This document shows positions 22,467-34,975 of a DNA stretch of 64,000 nucleotides, in pieces (position 1 is the stretch's first letter; every line of letters starts with the position of its first letter). Under the pieces are notes generated by a model, which was not told the DNA's origin, did not search any database, and worked only from the letters and a program-made list of their open reading frames with translations. The stretch comes from Bryopsis sp. KO-2023 (taxonomy: Eukaryota; Chlorophyta; Ulvophyceae; Bryopsidales; Bryopsidaceae): NCBI GenBank assembly GCA_030272585.1, contig BSYQ01000004.1, positions 4,712,001-4,776,000 of the forward strand, in the 5' to 3' direction. A program made the translations under genes and the position numbers.

Positions 22467-24068
22467 TTTTACAGTGAAAGTTAAAAAAAAATTCCCATTA
22501 TTTTTTTGTTTTTCGGGGGATAATTACTTGTGGGAATTATATATATATACGCATGTACATATAAATATATGTATATATGTTGTGGCTATGTTTTGATAAA
22601 TAGGGAACAAAGGAGGGGGAAAAAAGGGATTTTGGGGAAAAAAAGGGGGGGAAAAAGGAAAGAGAAAAAAAAGAAATGAAAAGGAAAAAAAAAAAGTGAA
22701 GGAGCAAGGGGTGGAAAAAATATACATATATTCATAAGGAGAAGAGGAAAAAAAAAATAGAAGAAAAAAATGTATCTGTCGAAACAGAAGAAAAAAAGGA
22801 GTGTATGAGAGAGAGAGGGATAAAAAAAAGAGGGGAAAGAAAAACATGGGTAAGGGTTGGGTTGCAAGGGTTGCATTTTTTTTTTGTTCTATTTATTTTT
22901 TTTCTGTTGGGTAATTCGGGAAAAAAAAGGAAAAAAAAAGGAAAAAAAAAGAAAAAACACTGAGAAAAACCAGGGGTAGGTTTTTTAATTGGAAGATAGG
23001 GATTTGCAGTGAGATATTATTTAAGAATACAAAAAAAATCTGAACTGCTAGTTGCGTTGTTTTTTTTTGGTTTTTTTTGCAAACATCAAATGCTATGTTG
23101 GATGAGAGAGAAAAACAAGGGGGGGGGGATGGGAAGGGAAAAAAATGAAGGACTGTGTCGTGGATAATTCTATATTCTTGGCACATATGGAGGGGTTGGA
23201 AAAAAAATGGTTGTAAAAAAAAACAAATTGACAAAAAGAAGGAAAGTCAAACAAGAAAAGAAAAAGAAGAAAAAGAAAAAAAAAGGAATGGTGGCTGAGT
23301 GGTTTTATTTTTTTCGTTGAGAAGGGAGGTTTTGAGTGAAAGTAACATATCTTCTCCCTGCTTCATTTGTTTTTGTTCGTTTCGTTTTCGATTTTTACTG
23401 GTTCGCGCGCGTGCAAATCTTATCCAAACATTTTCTCTGCAGGTGTGTGAATTTTTTTGTCGGTGGCAGTGTTTTTAGTTTTTGGATTTTTTTTGTGTGG
23501 GCGGGTGTTTGTTTTTTTTCCCTTGAAGAACTTGTATGGGAAAGTGGTTGTCATGTTTGTCAGGCTTTTGAAACATTTGTGGCACAAGCACAGCATCGGA
23601 TATATCCTCCTTTGCAGCTGAAACGGCATTTATTGGTTCAAGCATATAAATTCTGAGCAGTGGTGGTCTGCCTGCATCCCTGATGGTTCGCATTTCATAG
23701 ATATGTTTTTTCCCCGCAAGAATAACAAAGAAAAAAAACCGAGGGCTCCTTGTGCCAAAAGTAACGCCACACAAACTGCTTTGCCAGCTGTTTTTCTCTT
23801 TTTCAATATTTTGATCTATTATTTTTTTTTTGGGGGGGGGGTTTGGAGGATTTTTGCATCATCTGCTCTCTCTCTCTCTCTTTGCTTGCTTTCCTTCGAG
23901 CACCCTCTCTTTCTGTTTTGTGGTGGTCGGTGTTGATGGCTTGCTGGTGAAAAAGCGAAGAAAGGAAACTCAGGAATCTAGCACACCAGCACCACCCATT
24001 CCTAGTGCAATGTCCCCTCCATGCGCCAATCCTTTCCATTCCACTGCTCCAAAGACTTGTGAAACGTT
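22467..24068. other. Low-complexity A/G- and T-rich interval
   Basis: It is dominated by GGAAAAAA-type purine tracts at 22.6-23.3 kb. No exon is supported on either strand. Confidence 0.4.
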
Positions 24069-24084
24069 TTGAGAGTTTTTAAAG

Positions 24085-24200
24085 TGAGGTGTTTCACATG
24101 GTTACTTTTCGACAAAAAGGTGTTCAGATGGCAGACATTTTATCCTTGCGCCAAACCAACATCCAGCCAACCCATAAATATAAAAATGGGCACATTAAGA
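24085..24200 (+). repeat. Dispersed repeat B, copy 1
   Basis: It resembles 34830-34970. Shared segments include TTTTATCCTTGC, ACATCCAG and the 3' block CATAAATATAAAAATGGGCA (first base variable). The copies have diverged by indels. The conserved A/T block contains a TATAAAA-like motif. Confidence 0.65.
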
Positions 24201-24905
24201 GAAACAGAGTGCAGTTTCGTTTTGACCCTCTTTCTCGTAACAGGGTGCGCCGCCAAAAACACACAAATATCTATGCTTTGTTGTTGCGTTGAATCGGACG
24301 GGATGGCGCTGCGTTCAAGATGGGGTCGAATTATGATGTTCTTCACTGTGGTTGTTGTAGTCTCGTGCCTAACGAGGGCACAAAATCTGTTTTCATTGGC
24401 ACAAGCTGAGGATTTTGCCGGTTCTACGATTCTCAAACAAGTTATCAACTGCTTGGGATTCGATCAGAGCAAAACAGCATTGCCTCTGGGGGCTGGCACC
24501 CCCAGCTGGCGCTATCAGATCCTATCGGCGAAACTTCTTCACCACATCGCAGAAAGCAAACCAAAACCAACCCCAAAAAAACAAATGAACTCAAATAGAA
24601 AGAAGGTACCAGAAAGCAAACTAAACCAAACCAACCCAAACCAAAAAAAGCAGAAAGCAAACGCCCCCTGAAGAGGAAATAATCAACAAAAATGCCCGAG
24701 CGAATAATGGTCGCAATTTAGGATGGACATTTCTTTTTCCAGATCAGCCAGTGGGGGGGGGGCACAGCTCGTCGTGGAGAAAAAAAAGGGCTGGCAGATT
24801 TTGTTTGAGGGGGAAAATCCAGGTTGACTGGATGACTGCCGTGGTGGTCGCGGGCATCCTTGAATGGTTTTAATAGATTCGCCGCTGCGAAAACGGGAGG
24901 ACGTC

Positions 24906-27900
24906 ATGGAATCGGGAGCGGCGTGTCTGGGCTCTCGAGTGGATGTTTTGCTTTCGAGCGCCACTCCGGAGGAAACGCAAGAGCACTACCAAAAAGTGCG
25001 TTACGTTGAAATTCCTTGGAAAATTTGTCCATGGCTTGCAGTTCGAGGAGGAAAAAAAAGAAGGATAAAAAGAGACCAGGAAGAGTTCCTCTTCCCTCCC
25101 TCTCATTCGTTTATTTTTATTTTTATAGTATTATTTATTTTTATTTTTTTTTTTGGGGGGGGGGGGCTGGATGCTTCCAGTGGATTTTATCTAGGAATTT
25201 GATCCATGATGATTTTTTCTGTTCTCACATTTTTGCTCACATTTTTTGCCTCTGAATGTTTTTTTTCAGTTTCTTTAGTGGGCCATGCCTTTTGCTTGTG
25301 AGGGGATATATTGTGTCCACCCTTTGTTCGCTGTGGATTCATACCACAGTGTTTTTTTTCAACTTATTTTCACTGAAAATACGGTGTGTAAAGACCACCA
25401 AACAGCTGAGCAGTTGGCTACCATATACATATGAAGGTTATAGATAAAGGAAAAATATAAAGGTTTGAGGGGCTTTTTTTTCCACCATGGACTTGCTCTT
25501 TTCGAATAAGCCAGGTTGACCTCCTGGAAGTTTGTGCTGGGGCTGTCTTGGCTTGGCAAACCAAAAGCAGAAGGAGATATGTTGCATACATATATTAGCA
25601 GCCCTTGGCCTGGCCTCTGTGCTGTTTTTGAACGACTTATCAGCGATCAAAGCAAGGGTTTATTTCGTTCTCTCCTCGATATTTTATATATTATATATAT
25701 TGAAGATTTGATCTGGTTTATTTCTGCAGCTATGTGGGGACTCCTTCGAAGTCAGACATTCGACACCCGATGAAAAAGGCAAAGGTCTTTTCGCAACGAG
25801 GGACCTTCCTGGAGATTCCGTGTTGCTGCATGAGTCTCCATTAGTGAGTAAATTTCCTTGCACATAACTTTTATAATTCGATATTCATATGCTTTTTGCT
25901 GGGTTTTTTTTGTTCATTTTCTCGCCATGAACACCCTCTGAATGCCGCCCCATATTCCGAGGTTTTTTGGTTTTTGTTTTTTTCACGATCGCCACCTCTG
26001 TTCTTTCGTATGGTTTGAATCGTCGCATATTCCAGAAAGAAATCAAAGGGCATGGAAGTCGATGTTTTCAGAAACCATTATGGGCATTTTTTGTAGGTGG
26101 CGATTCAAGAGGTGGACAGCCGCACAGGAGCCGTCGTTTGTAGTCATTGCCTGGAGCATGTCGGTATGATTTCCTCCAGAGAAATATTTACATATGTATA
26201 TGGTCCAGCCACCAGGTTTTCATTTTCACTTCAGACATAAGTGAGAAGGGGGCTCCACCCACCAAATCCTTTGCGTGTGTGTAAACATTTCAATTGTCCA
26301 AATATTAATATAAACAATATATATATATATATATATATCTCACTGGAACGGAAGAGTGAGTTGTGGAAAAGAAAAAAGGTGAGAAAACAACAGCAGTCGA
26401 TGGAGAATAAATCCAGGTGTCGAAACACACATGGCCGCTGGGATTAGCTGTATTTTATATTTTGTTTGTTGGAGGGAAAAAAGATGGAAAGGGTTGTGGC
26501 AATTGCGAAAAAAGGGGTTTGGGGGGGGGGGCCGACTTTTGAATTGTTTTTTTTATTCTAGGTGGTCTGGAATATCAATTATCGTGGTGGCTGATGAACA
26601 TGAAGTCGGAGGAAGAGGACGAAGAGCTGGGAGTTGTGCAAAGGGCGTTGATGGAGGGCTTCCTTCATTTTCCGTTTGCCGAACATCTCCAGAAGTCACC
26701 TCCTGTGAGAAAACCCATAAACTGCGTTTATTTGTAGCTTTTGTTTTCTGTTTTAGTGATATCTAGGATGTTGTTTGAGTGTATTTGTTGCAGGTTTTTT
26801 TTGGGGTGGGGAGGGGAGGGAAAATCAAGAAACTATATATTATAACAGAAAAAGAGAATTTGAGGGTTTTTTGTGCTGGGATGTATACATCAATGTTTTC
26901 TTTTCCCTTAAGAAAAGGTGAAAAATGCCCCTGGTCTTCAAGTTAAAAAAACACAAGAAACAGATAATTAAATAAATAAAGGGCAACTAAGTCGGCGATG
27001 TTTGTGAAAACCAACTATAAAAAAAAAGGCAGCTATGCAAACCACAACAAAAAACTGTAATGGTAACAACATAATAATGACCAAAAAATGGCTCCAAAAA
27101 ATGTTCCCAGAAATATTTCTTTGAAGGTTTCTCATCGATAATAACGTGAAACGAAAAAAAAGTTCGATTGAAGAAGAATAGCACTTTTCTTTTTTTTTTT
27201 TTTATGGTCAGGTGATGTGTTCCAATGTCTGTGGGGATATATATTGCAGTGAGAAATGTAGAGCGGATGCTTGGGGAGAATATCATCAGTTGCTGTGTGT
27301 TGGACCCACGAACAGTGAAGAGGAAACTAGCGAAATTCGTTTCGAGCATGCGCAAAACATGATCAGGTTTGTTTAAAAAAAAACTCGGATCCACTTTGAT
27401 CGCAACTTGGATTCTTTTTTTTGTAATCCTGCATGCATCTTTTGTGTGTTTGTTTGTTTTTATTTTTTTATTTTTTATTCTCTTTTTTTGTTTTGTCATT
27501 ACATCTGTGTGTTTCTATGTTTTTGGTGGTGTTTTTTTTGGAGGGTTAATTTTGGAAACTTCGATATGAATCATTCTTGTAAAAAAGTTATTTTGATTTC
27601 GTTCCATTGCATTGTAACTTCTTTTATTAATTTTGTTTGAGGGTGATGTGTTGCAGTTCGCTAATCTGGAAGGTTTTTTTTTAGATGATGACATGGGGAG
27701 GGGGGGGGGGCAAAAAGTGAACAAAAAAGTTAAAATAAAACATAATAAATAAGCAAAATGGCTGTCTCAGTGAGTGAGAAACAAAGAAAATATATCCCAA
27801 ATTTGATCAGCAAATCGGAACGAAATTTTTAGTGCGGACCTTTCAGGAATGGAAATCGTGGCATGGCCTCCATACCAGAGCTTTGCATCGACCAGCCCGC

Positions 27901-29806
27901 CATGCAGGAATTCGAAAAATTCTCGCTGCAAACCAACGGGATATTTCTGTTGGCAGCTCGACTATACGCGAAAGTGTTGATGAAATCCGTGAAAATATTG
28001 GAGCAAAACGAGGTGCACCTGTCTGCGGCCAGCGAACAGGAGTGCTGGGAAGCCTTGCTGGAGGCGTGGGTTCCTGTGAAACATGCTTGGAAAGTGATTT
28101 GGTGGGAGGGGGTGGCCATCCCAGAGGATGTCACCGACGGGGAAGAATTCAGAAATGACTTACGGTAAGAATTCAACCGATGACTCCTATTTTTTTCGGT
28201 TTTGAATTCTTCTATTTAACACCATTTGATTTTTCCCTATTTTTCCCTATTTTTCCCTATTTTTTCCTTTTTTTTTCAATGTTGTTTTTCAATTTTCCGG
28301 GTGGTTTGTGGAGCAGTGGTGATTTGAATAATGAAGATGGAGTGTTTTTTTTTGATATGATAGATTTGTTGAAAGAAATTTGTTGTGATTGTTTCTGGGT
28401 GGAGGTGGGGGTGGTGTTTCTCGCATTGAAGGCAATTGCTTTGTGATTTTTGTGGCCGAAAAGGAATCTTTCCACCCATGCCGTTCAGCTTCTCCAGAGT
28501 GCCATCCCTGCAAGTGAGCAATTCCCTGCTTTGTTCCATCCCAAGGTGAGAGGGTTCACCCTCCGTTAATTTTTTATATTTTTTATATTATTACTTTATT
28601 TATTTATTTATTTTTATTTATTTTTTTGGGGGGGGGTCAGATATATGTTCGTGTGTTCACAAAGACACACAAGAACTTATGTTTTGTACTTTTTTTTTCT
28701 TTAATTGTGAAGAAAATGGCCACAAACACACACAGTGATTTTTTTTTCCTTTTTGTTTTGTTTTTCCTTTTTTTTCGGAAGGTTGCACGAAAATTGAACC
28801 ATGTGGCTTGTTGATAGCAATTAGCTTTTTTTGCCTTTTTTTTTTTTTTTTGATAACTTTCTTAATTTTTTTTCTTGTTGAATAGGTATTTGCGAGCGTG
28901 ATCGGCATGTTCGAGCAAAACAACTTGACGATCGATGTGCCTTCACCTTTGGAACTGTATTTGGATGATTTGGACGAAGGGGAACACAAAACGTTGCATT
29001 CCTTGGGCATAGTGAAAGATCTGCTGTCTGAAGCCGCTGAATTTCCTTTGGAGGTATCCAATTTTATTTATTTTTATTTCTTTAACTTCGACTGAACCGA
29101 AGATAATTGTGTTCTCACACATGGAGGGAAACATTTCAAAATTCTGCACCAAGGACTGTGTCGGTTAATTTTAACATTCCAATTTTTAATTTTAAATCGA
29201 CCGGGAAAAGCGCCTCTTGCAGGAAACCAAGAAATCAAGAAAGAAAACTTGTACAGCAACTAGGTGACTTGTCTGTGAACAGGGTCGATTCTGGTGTAGA
29301 TCACTCGCATCGCAGACATCGTCGCATAATAATAATAATTTCATTTAATTTTCCCACCCAATTTTTTTATTTCTCCTTTTCGATGATCCCTTTGAACCAT
29401 CAATAATCGAAACAAGACGGGAAAACAAACCAAAAATGAAAAAATGAGAGAGTCAAAAATTCAATATTTGTGTTTATGACCGATTTCATAAAAAAAAAAA
29501 CCGGGTTTCTTGCCGGGTTTTTTTTTCCCGCTTTAGGGCACCGGATATTTCCCCATCACTTGCTGCATAAATCACAGCTGCGTTCCAAACGCGATGGCCA
29601 TCCGGAGGACGGGGGAGGACAAAGACCGAAACGTTTCCCTGATCTCCCTGAGAAACATTTCGAAAGGGGAGGAAATCTGCATCGCTTACGTAGACATCGA
29701 CTTGGAACTGCATGAGAGGGAGACCCTCCTGAGGGACTACGGGTTTTCCTGCCGGTGCGACAAATGCACCAAAGAAAGGAAAGCCGCCGTGCTGCCGAAA
29801 TGGTGA
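24906..29806 (+). CDS. SET-domain lysine methyltransferase with MYND-like zinc cluster (ATXR2/SMYD-like)
   Basis: Nine exons (24906-24995, 25730-25843, 26097-26163, 26562-26704, 27212-27366, 27847-28164, 28464-28545, 28886-29053, 29537-29806) give a closed 468-residue frame. Domain order is an N-SET motif (GKGLFATRDLPGDSVLLHE, ~50-65); a split Cys/His cluster (CSHC, then CSNVCGDIYCSEKC...HQLLC) that interrupts the SET domain as in SMYD proteins; a helical middle; the SET core with INHSCVPNA (~390) and the GEEICIAYVDI segment; and a post-SET FSCRCDKC. These bind S-adenosylmethionine and the lysine channel in the family. The closest known layout is plant ATXR2/SMYD5-type; histone or non-histone lysine methylation in nucleus or cytosol is inferred. 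All splice sites are GT-AG and all phases match. Confidence 0.92.
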
Positions 29807-31165
29807 ATTTGTGGTATCTTTTTTTGAATTTTTTTTTGGGAGGAGGGGGGGGGAGGAGAGAGGAGGAGGCTTTCCCGTAGAGGAAGGAAATGTGTTCGTT
29901 TTGATGGTGGGAAGATATTCTTCGTGTCGATTTTTACATGGATCTATCTGTGTGATTTTGGATGGGAGAGGGGGGGGGGAGGGGGGAAAGCTTTGGTGGA
30001 AAAATCAAGTGGACGCTTTTCACACAGGAAATTTGTTTTTGATGGTGGAAAGATATTCTTCATGTTGTTTTTACATCGATTCATCCTGTGCGATTTTGGA
30101 TGAGGGGGGGGGGGGAAGGAGGGAAAGCTTTGGTGGGAAGAAAAAGGAGTAGACAACTTTGCCAAGCGAAAGATAGCATCCCTTTTTGGTGGAGATGGGT
30201 TGGGTTTTTTTGGGGGGGGAGGGGGAGGAGGGGGGGGGGGAGGAGACAAGCAGAATTTGAAGAGAAGTCAACCGATTTGATTTGGATTTGGGACGATGAA
30301 GTGCAGCCGAAATCGTCAGATGATTTGAGTATTGTTGTAGGGAATAAGTGAGAGGATGGAAAAGGAGAGTCGATTTTCTGTTGATGTGGGGGGGGGGGGT
30401 TTACTTGAATTTCTTTTTTTTTCCACCACGCAGCCAACGAGTTGAAAAGAAAAGAAAGGATGTAATCCGCTGTTCAGTGGGAGCTGTGTTATCATAACAA
30501 TATCTTCTTTTTTCCCGGGGGGGGGGGGGGGGGGGGGTTCTGGCATCTAACTGATGTCCTTCTGGAGATAAAATATATTCTAGTAGTTCCCCATGCAGAA
30601 GCAGACATTCGTCTCTGTCTTCAAACGACCTCATGGTGTTTTGCCTGGCATTGAAATCTGATTTCTTGATCCAATTGGGCCTTGCATGGTCCAGCAGAGC
30701 ACCCCTGTCTGTTGCAATTGCACAGGGTTCTCTTGAATCCCCTGTCGAAGCACATTTCCATGCCATGTCCAGTGCAAACCTAGATCTGAGCGCTCCCTGC
30801 ACAACTCTTCGAGGCCAAAAAGTGGCCAACAACAGAGTATCAACTTTTTCTGGGCGGTATGCTCCCCTTGCACATGCCATGAACCAGCTCAAACATGAGC
30901 TACTTCGGTCCGCCCCCTCTAGGTTGAATCGCTTCGGACACCAGCATGGCCTCATAGGATTTGCATGAATTTCATGAGCATGTTTGCGCAAATGCTGGAT
31001 GAATCTGGCACAGCATTGTCGTACATTCGCCGGGAACGCCCTACTTATGGTGTAACTGTGGCGGCAAACTCCCTCGCTTCTATTGTGTTCAAACCGTCTC
31101 GTCTGCAAGCATACAGCGTGGCGTTTTAAAGGAGCTCTCAAAGTTTTCAGTGCGTGTAAAGCAAG
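29807..31165. other. Intergenic region with imperfect repeats and one long antisense frame
   Basis: At 29880-30120 a block (TGGTGGGAAGATATTCTTC … TGTGNGATTTTGGATG … poly-G … GGAAAGCTTTGG) occurs twice, about 135 bases apart. At 30401-31141 the minus strand is open for 246 codons (…GACARGAYRPEKVDTLLLAT…), with a shorter open frame opposite (…NNRVSTFSGRYAPLAHAMNQ…). Neither matches a family I know, and a poly-C/G run interrupts the minus frame, so I do not call a gene. Confidence 0.35.
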
Positions 31166-33195
31166 ATGATCTTCAACGACCGGTGAGTAGATCGTCGTCC
31201 TCCTCTTTTTTGTTGGCGCTTGAATCTATCTGTCGTTTTGAAAACAGGTTCGACCGTCTCGAAAACAAGTTCGAGCTTGTTTCCGACGGTCTCCTATGGG
31301 CGCTAGGTGCCCTGATCTGCCTGTGCATGTTGGATCACGTCCGCAACCAATATGGAGAACTGGTAAGTGGTGATTGATTATCAATGAGCTTTGACGGTGT
31401 CTTCGCTAGAAGCGGTGTCGGCAGTTTCTGTCAACGTGTGGGGATTGGATTCCCTTGAAACTGACACTTTTTCTTAAACTTTTAGCGTGCCAAGGACCAG
31501 CAAGTAAACGCTGCCAACATTGCAAGTGCCGAGCCACAAGCGGCAGCAACAGCGGCAAAGACGACGTCATCGGGCCGAAATGCGACCGATGGAGAAGCCG
31601 CCAAACTGGCATCAGTGGGGACGACGTCATCGGGCCCAGACCCGACCGAAACAGAAACCGCCAAAGTCGCAGCCATCGGGACAGCAAAAGCGCAAGTGGT
31701 GTTTCGATTCAAAGCAGCAAAGGAAACCCGCCCGTCCAGCAAGTATGCACTGGTCTTTTTATTTCTGTACAAGTATCGGTTCAAATTAATCTTTTTTCTA
31801 TATTTGGATTTCAATATCGAACTGTGTGTTTCTTTATTTTCTTTGGGGGGTTAAACCCCAAGTTTGGAAAGAAACTGATTTCAGAAGTGGGAAATGAAAA
31901 GTCAGTGCAATGTCCGATATATTCGACCAGGTGCTGATCAGGTCATGAAAAGATGATTAAAAAAGATGAAAGTTGTATGACTGGGGAACCATGAATCAAA
32001 ATGAGGTCTTCGATTTTTTTTCCTTTTGTGCAGACAGGCATGATTGGGTGAATGTGTGTCTCAGGACCAGGACTGCTCAGAAAAGCCACCAAAATAGCAC
32101 CAGCTCAGCAAAGATTGGCTCTGCAACCAGGTTTGTACAAACCAGACTTCCACCACCGAGGAAAAGCCGCCAGGGTAAGAGTTTTTTTTTTCCAGCCCAC
32201 TTGGATTGTGAGGCAGTGACCTTGAAAAATCCTGAATATGTTTTTGTGTATCTTTTTTTCCTTCTTGGAGGTCCACCTCGAACGGTGTTCTTTCTCTTGC
32301 GTTAATTTTTCCATGTAGATTTGAAACGGAATGGCAGAATCTTTGATTCATGCATGTGAAAAGATAAACTTTTTACTTTTCATGAAGCAAAATATTGGAT
32401 TCCAATTGGGAACCAACCAGTTTTTTTGTTTTTTTTCTTTTTGCGAATTCAGATACCGACCCCAAACCAAGCAAGCCAGAGGTTGATCAGAAGCGGCGTG
32501 CTGCCGACCCTAGAGCAAGAAAGTCGAAGGCTGATCCACAGCCCACTGTCCTTCGTAGAAGAAGAATGCCAAAACCCGGTCCAAGAACCATCCTCAGGGG
32601 AATTGTGAATCCACCTCCACCGGGAACCCGTCCAATGAAGGCCCCTGCCAAAGCATCGGAACCAGAATGGTATGCCCAAATGGTAGCTGTACTTTTAATA
32701 TTTGTTCCTTTTTGGATTCAGAATTTGACCCCTTGTTTTTTCTTTGAGGATGAGAAACTCTGCCCTCTTTTCTCCTTGTCTTTTTTCAATAACATGCATG
32801 CTCGTCGTAAGGAAAAAATGAAAATCTGTTCACCCTTTGGGGTCCTTCATAATTTTTTTTTCCTGTAGAAGGAAAAATACTGCAGACCTCAACATATGTG
32901 TTGCATGTGTTGTCTTGGAGCAGGCCCAAATACAAACCTACCTGCAAGGTGAATTTCCGAGTTTACCGTCGTGCGAAAAGAAGCGCCGGGCAGAGTACCA
33001 ACAACGCCAGTACCGCCACCACCAGCAGGTAACATGATTTCTCCCTTCTGCTTCTCGTAATTTTTTCGATCGATATCTTGCACAGGTTTATTGAGTTCTG
33101 TTTTTGGGGTGTTCTGGTTGCAGAAACTGAATCCCGTCAAACTGCTGAAGAAGAAAACAACTGCCAATCACATGTTGAAAAGGATAAGGAGGTGA
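31166..33195 (+). CDS. Novel single-helix membrane protein with Ala/Thr-rich repeats and strongly basic tail
   Basis: Seven exons (31166-31182, 31248-31362, 31486-31742, 32065-32174, 32453-32682, 32924-33028, 33124-33195) close a 301-residue frame. A short N-terminus (MIFNDRFDRLENKFELVSDG) precedes one hydrophobic helix (LLWALGALICLCML). Exon 3 holds two imperfect ~22-residue repeats beginning TTSSG. The C-terminal half is very basic and Pro-rich (RRRRMPKPGPRTILRG, KKRRAEYQQRQYRHHQQ, KKKTTANHMLKRIRR), suggesting nucleic-acid or acidic-surface binding. No homologue recognised. The short anchor-first layout resembles the coiled-coil gene in the palindrome arms, but similarity in sequence is weak. 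Every intron is GT-AG with matching phase, which is strong evidence of a real gene. Confidence 0.72.
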
Positions 33196-34429
33196 GTTGG
33201 CAAACCAGCAAGCCATCGCTGCAACCTTGATCCGATTCCCTACACAGCCAGGTGCCGCCAAGTCTGACAGCTGCTGTCGATTGGACCGAAGGCAGATCTG
33301 GAGGACCAAGAGAAAACTGGAGTCGGATCCGGTGTGTTTCTTCCAGCTGGCTGATGTCTCCTGAAAAAGTCTGCCCAGTGTTGCATTTCTTTCGTCTCTG
33401 TGGATGAGTCGCATTGAACAACCATCTTCAGGGGCTCCAAAGAACAAAAAAAAAATGGGAGGTGGCACAGTCTTCGTTACATGGTTTTCTTTGTAATATT
33501 TTGAGAAAATGCTTCTTTGTGAGTCAGTGGTTCCAACTGAGGTTTTTTTTTTTTCTTTGGGTGTTTTTTCTGTCACTTCCTATAGCAATTTGAAGCATCA
33601 TTCCCTCCCAATAGTTCAGAATCAACCCTATTCTAAACTTTGTCAAAGATGGATGGAATTAGACGAATAAATAAACGGTAGCAAGGAAATGATAATGAGG
33701 TTATCAGAAATTGCTTCCCAACAACATTTATGACACTCAGAGACTACCCACTTCAATTCGCTGTATTTCCACTGAAATTCTTTATTTTACAAGGGCGCAC
33801 AAGGTGGTAGGCCGAAAAATTACCCAGGGTGGATGCCCTATCTTTGCCAGAGACAGTGGTGGTCTCCTGGAACATCAGCATGTTTGTGGTTTTATCTTAG
33901 CATCCCAAAAATCACAATCGATCGACCATAATAGCAGGAGCAAGGACGATCCATATCCTCAGTATAATTTAAGATTTTTTTTTACTCAGGTTTTTTTTAA
34001 CAGTATTGTAGAGCATTTGGCTGAGAGTGCTTTGTCAGACTCAAACAAAGGGTACAACATTTCGGATGCCAAATGCTATTAGATTGCCTTCTACTTCTCA
34101 ATGGGGCGTCACCATGTTCATCCATAATGTGGGTATTTGTTTGCTGGAAAGGAATGGTGCTGGTGTGAATGCTGGACAGAACTCTTGAAGAGTTACACCA
34201 TAGCGCTTAGCAAGAGTCTTGGAGCGAAGCGTATTGCAGCCTGGCCTGCCTCCAGAGACTTTCCACAATAATGTTACAGTGGGAGGATTGCGAGATGGTT
34301 CCACCCAACTGAAACATTGCAGTGCATGCTTCTTTACCCATCCCAGTCCAAGGATGAGCAGCTCTAAGCCAGCCTCTTTTTAATAATGGAATATCGCGAG
34401 CACGCTGACTAGCAGTGTTGTGCCAACAT

Positions 34430-34560
34430 AGTTAGATTCTGGGTTATTGCAACATTGCCACCATGTTGGTGTTGGTCAATTCTGGTGAATACCACAGGGC
34501 AATTCCATCCCTTGATCAGGAGTAACCCTCCTGCCAGAAAAAACACCATCAATTCTTCAT
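34430..34560 (-). repeat. Dispersed repeat A, copy 2
   Basis: This is the reverse-complement partner of 9300-9440; the shared core reads TTACTCCTGATCAAGGG and GTTGCAATAACCCAGAATCT on this strand's complement. The surrounding minus strand (34,300-34,100) is open and reads GRPGCNTLRSKTLAKRYGVT, perhaps a relic of the element's coding part. Confidence 0.7.
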
Positions 34561-34829
34561 TTTCTCGGGATTCCCATTTGTCATCAGCCAAAGTAGCTCA
34601 GCTCTTTTTGCCGATTCTTCCAGCGATTTGCTTGCATCATCCCCTCACAATTGGTCCAGAAACCAGTTTTCAGAGGTAGCACACTTGCAAGATTTTTTTT
34701 TTTTGGGGGGGGGGGTCTCATGCATCGCTATTTTCCAAGAGGTGGAGAGATTTGAGTTGAGAGTTATCCCAGCTTCTTTTTGAAGTTTCTCCTACCAAGC
34801 GAGAAGAAAAAAATACATACTTTAAAAGT

Positions 34830-34975
34830 GAGTTGTTTTGCACAGTTGCTTCTCGACAAGCGGATCTTGACCTTACAAAAAGGTGACTCCAAACACACAG
34901 TGAAGATGTTTTATCCTTGCACCTGACTGACATCCAGTCAACTTATAAATATAAAAATGGGCACATTAACAATAC
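34830..34975 (+). repeat. Dispersed repeat B, copy 2
   Basis: Partner of 24085-24200 in the same orientation, with the same conserved A/T block followed by ATGGGCACATTAA. Interruptions relative to copy 1 suggest an old insertion. Confidence 0.65.

Noticed and set aside
26312-26338. AT dinucleotide run as a regulatory TATA element
   Set aside because: It lies inside an intron of the SET-domain gene and is a simple microsatellite.
30401-31141. 246-codon minus-strand open frame as a gene
   Set aside because: It is rich in Cys/Arg, contains a poly-C run, has a competing frame opposite and matches no family; chance or relic is as likely.
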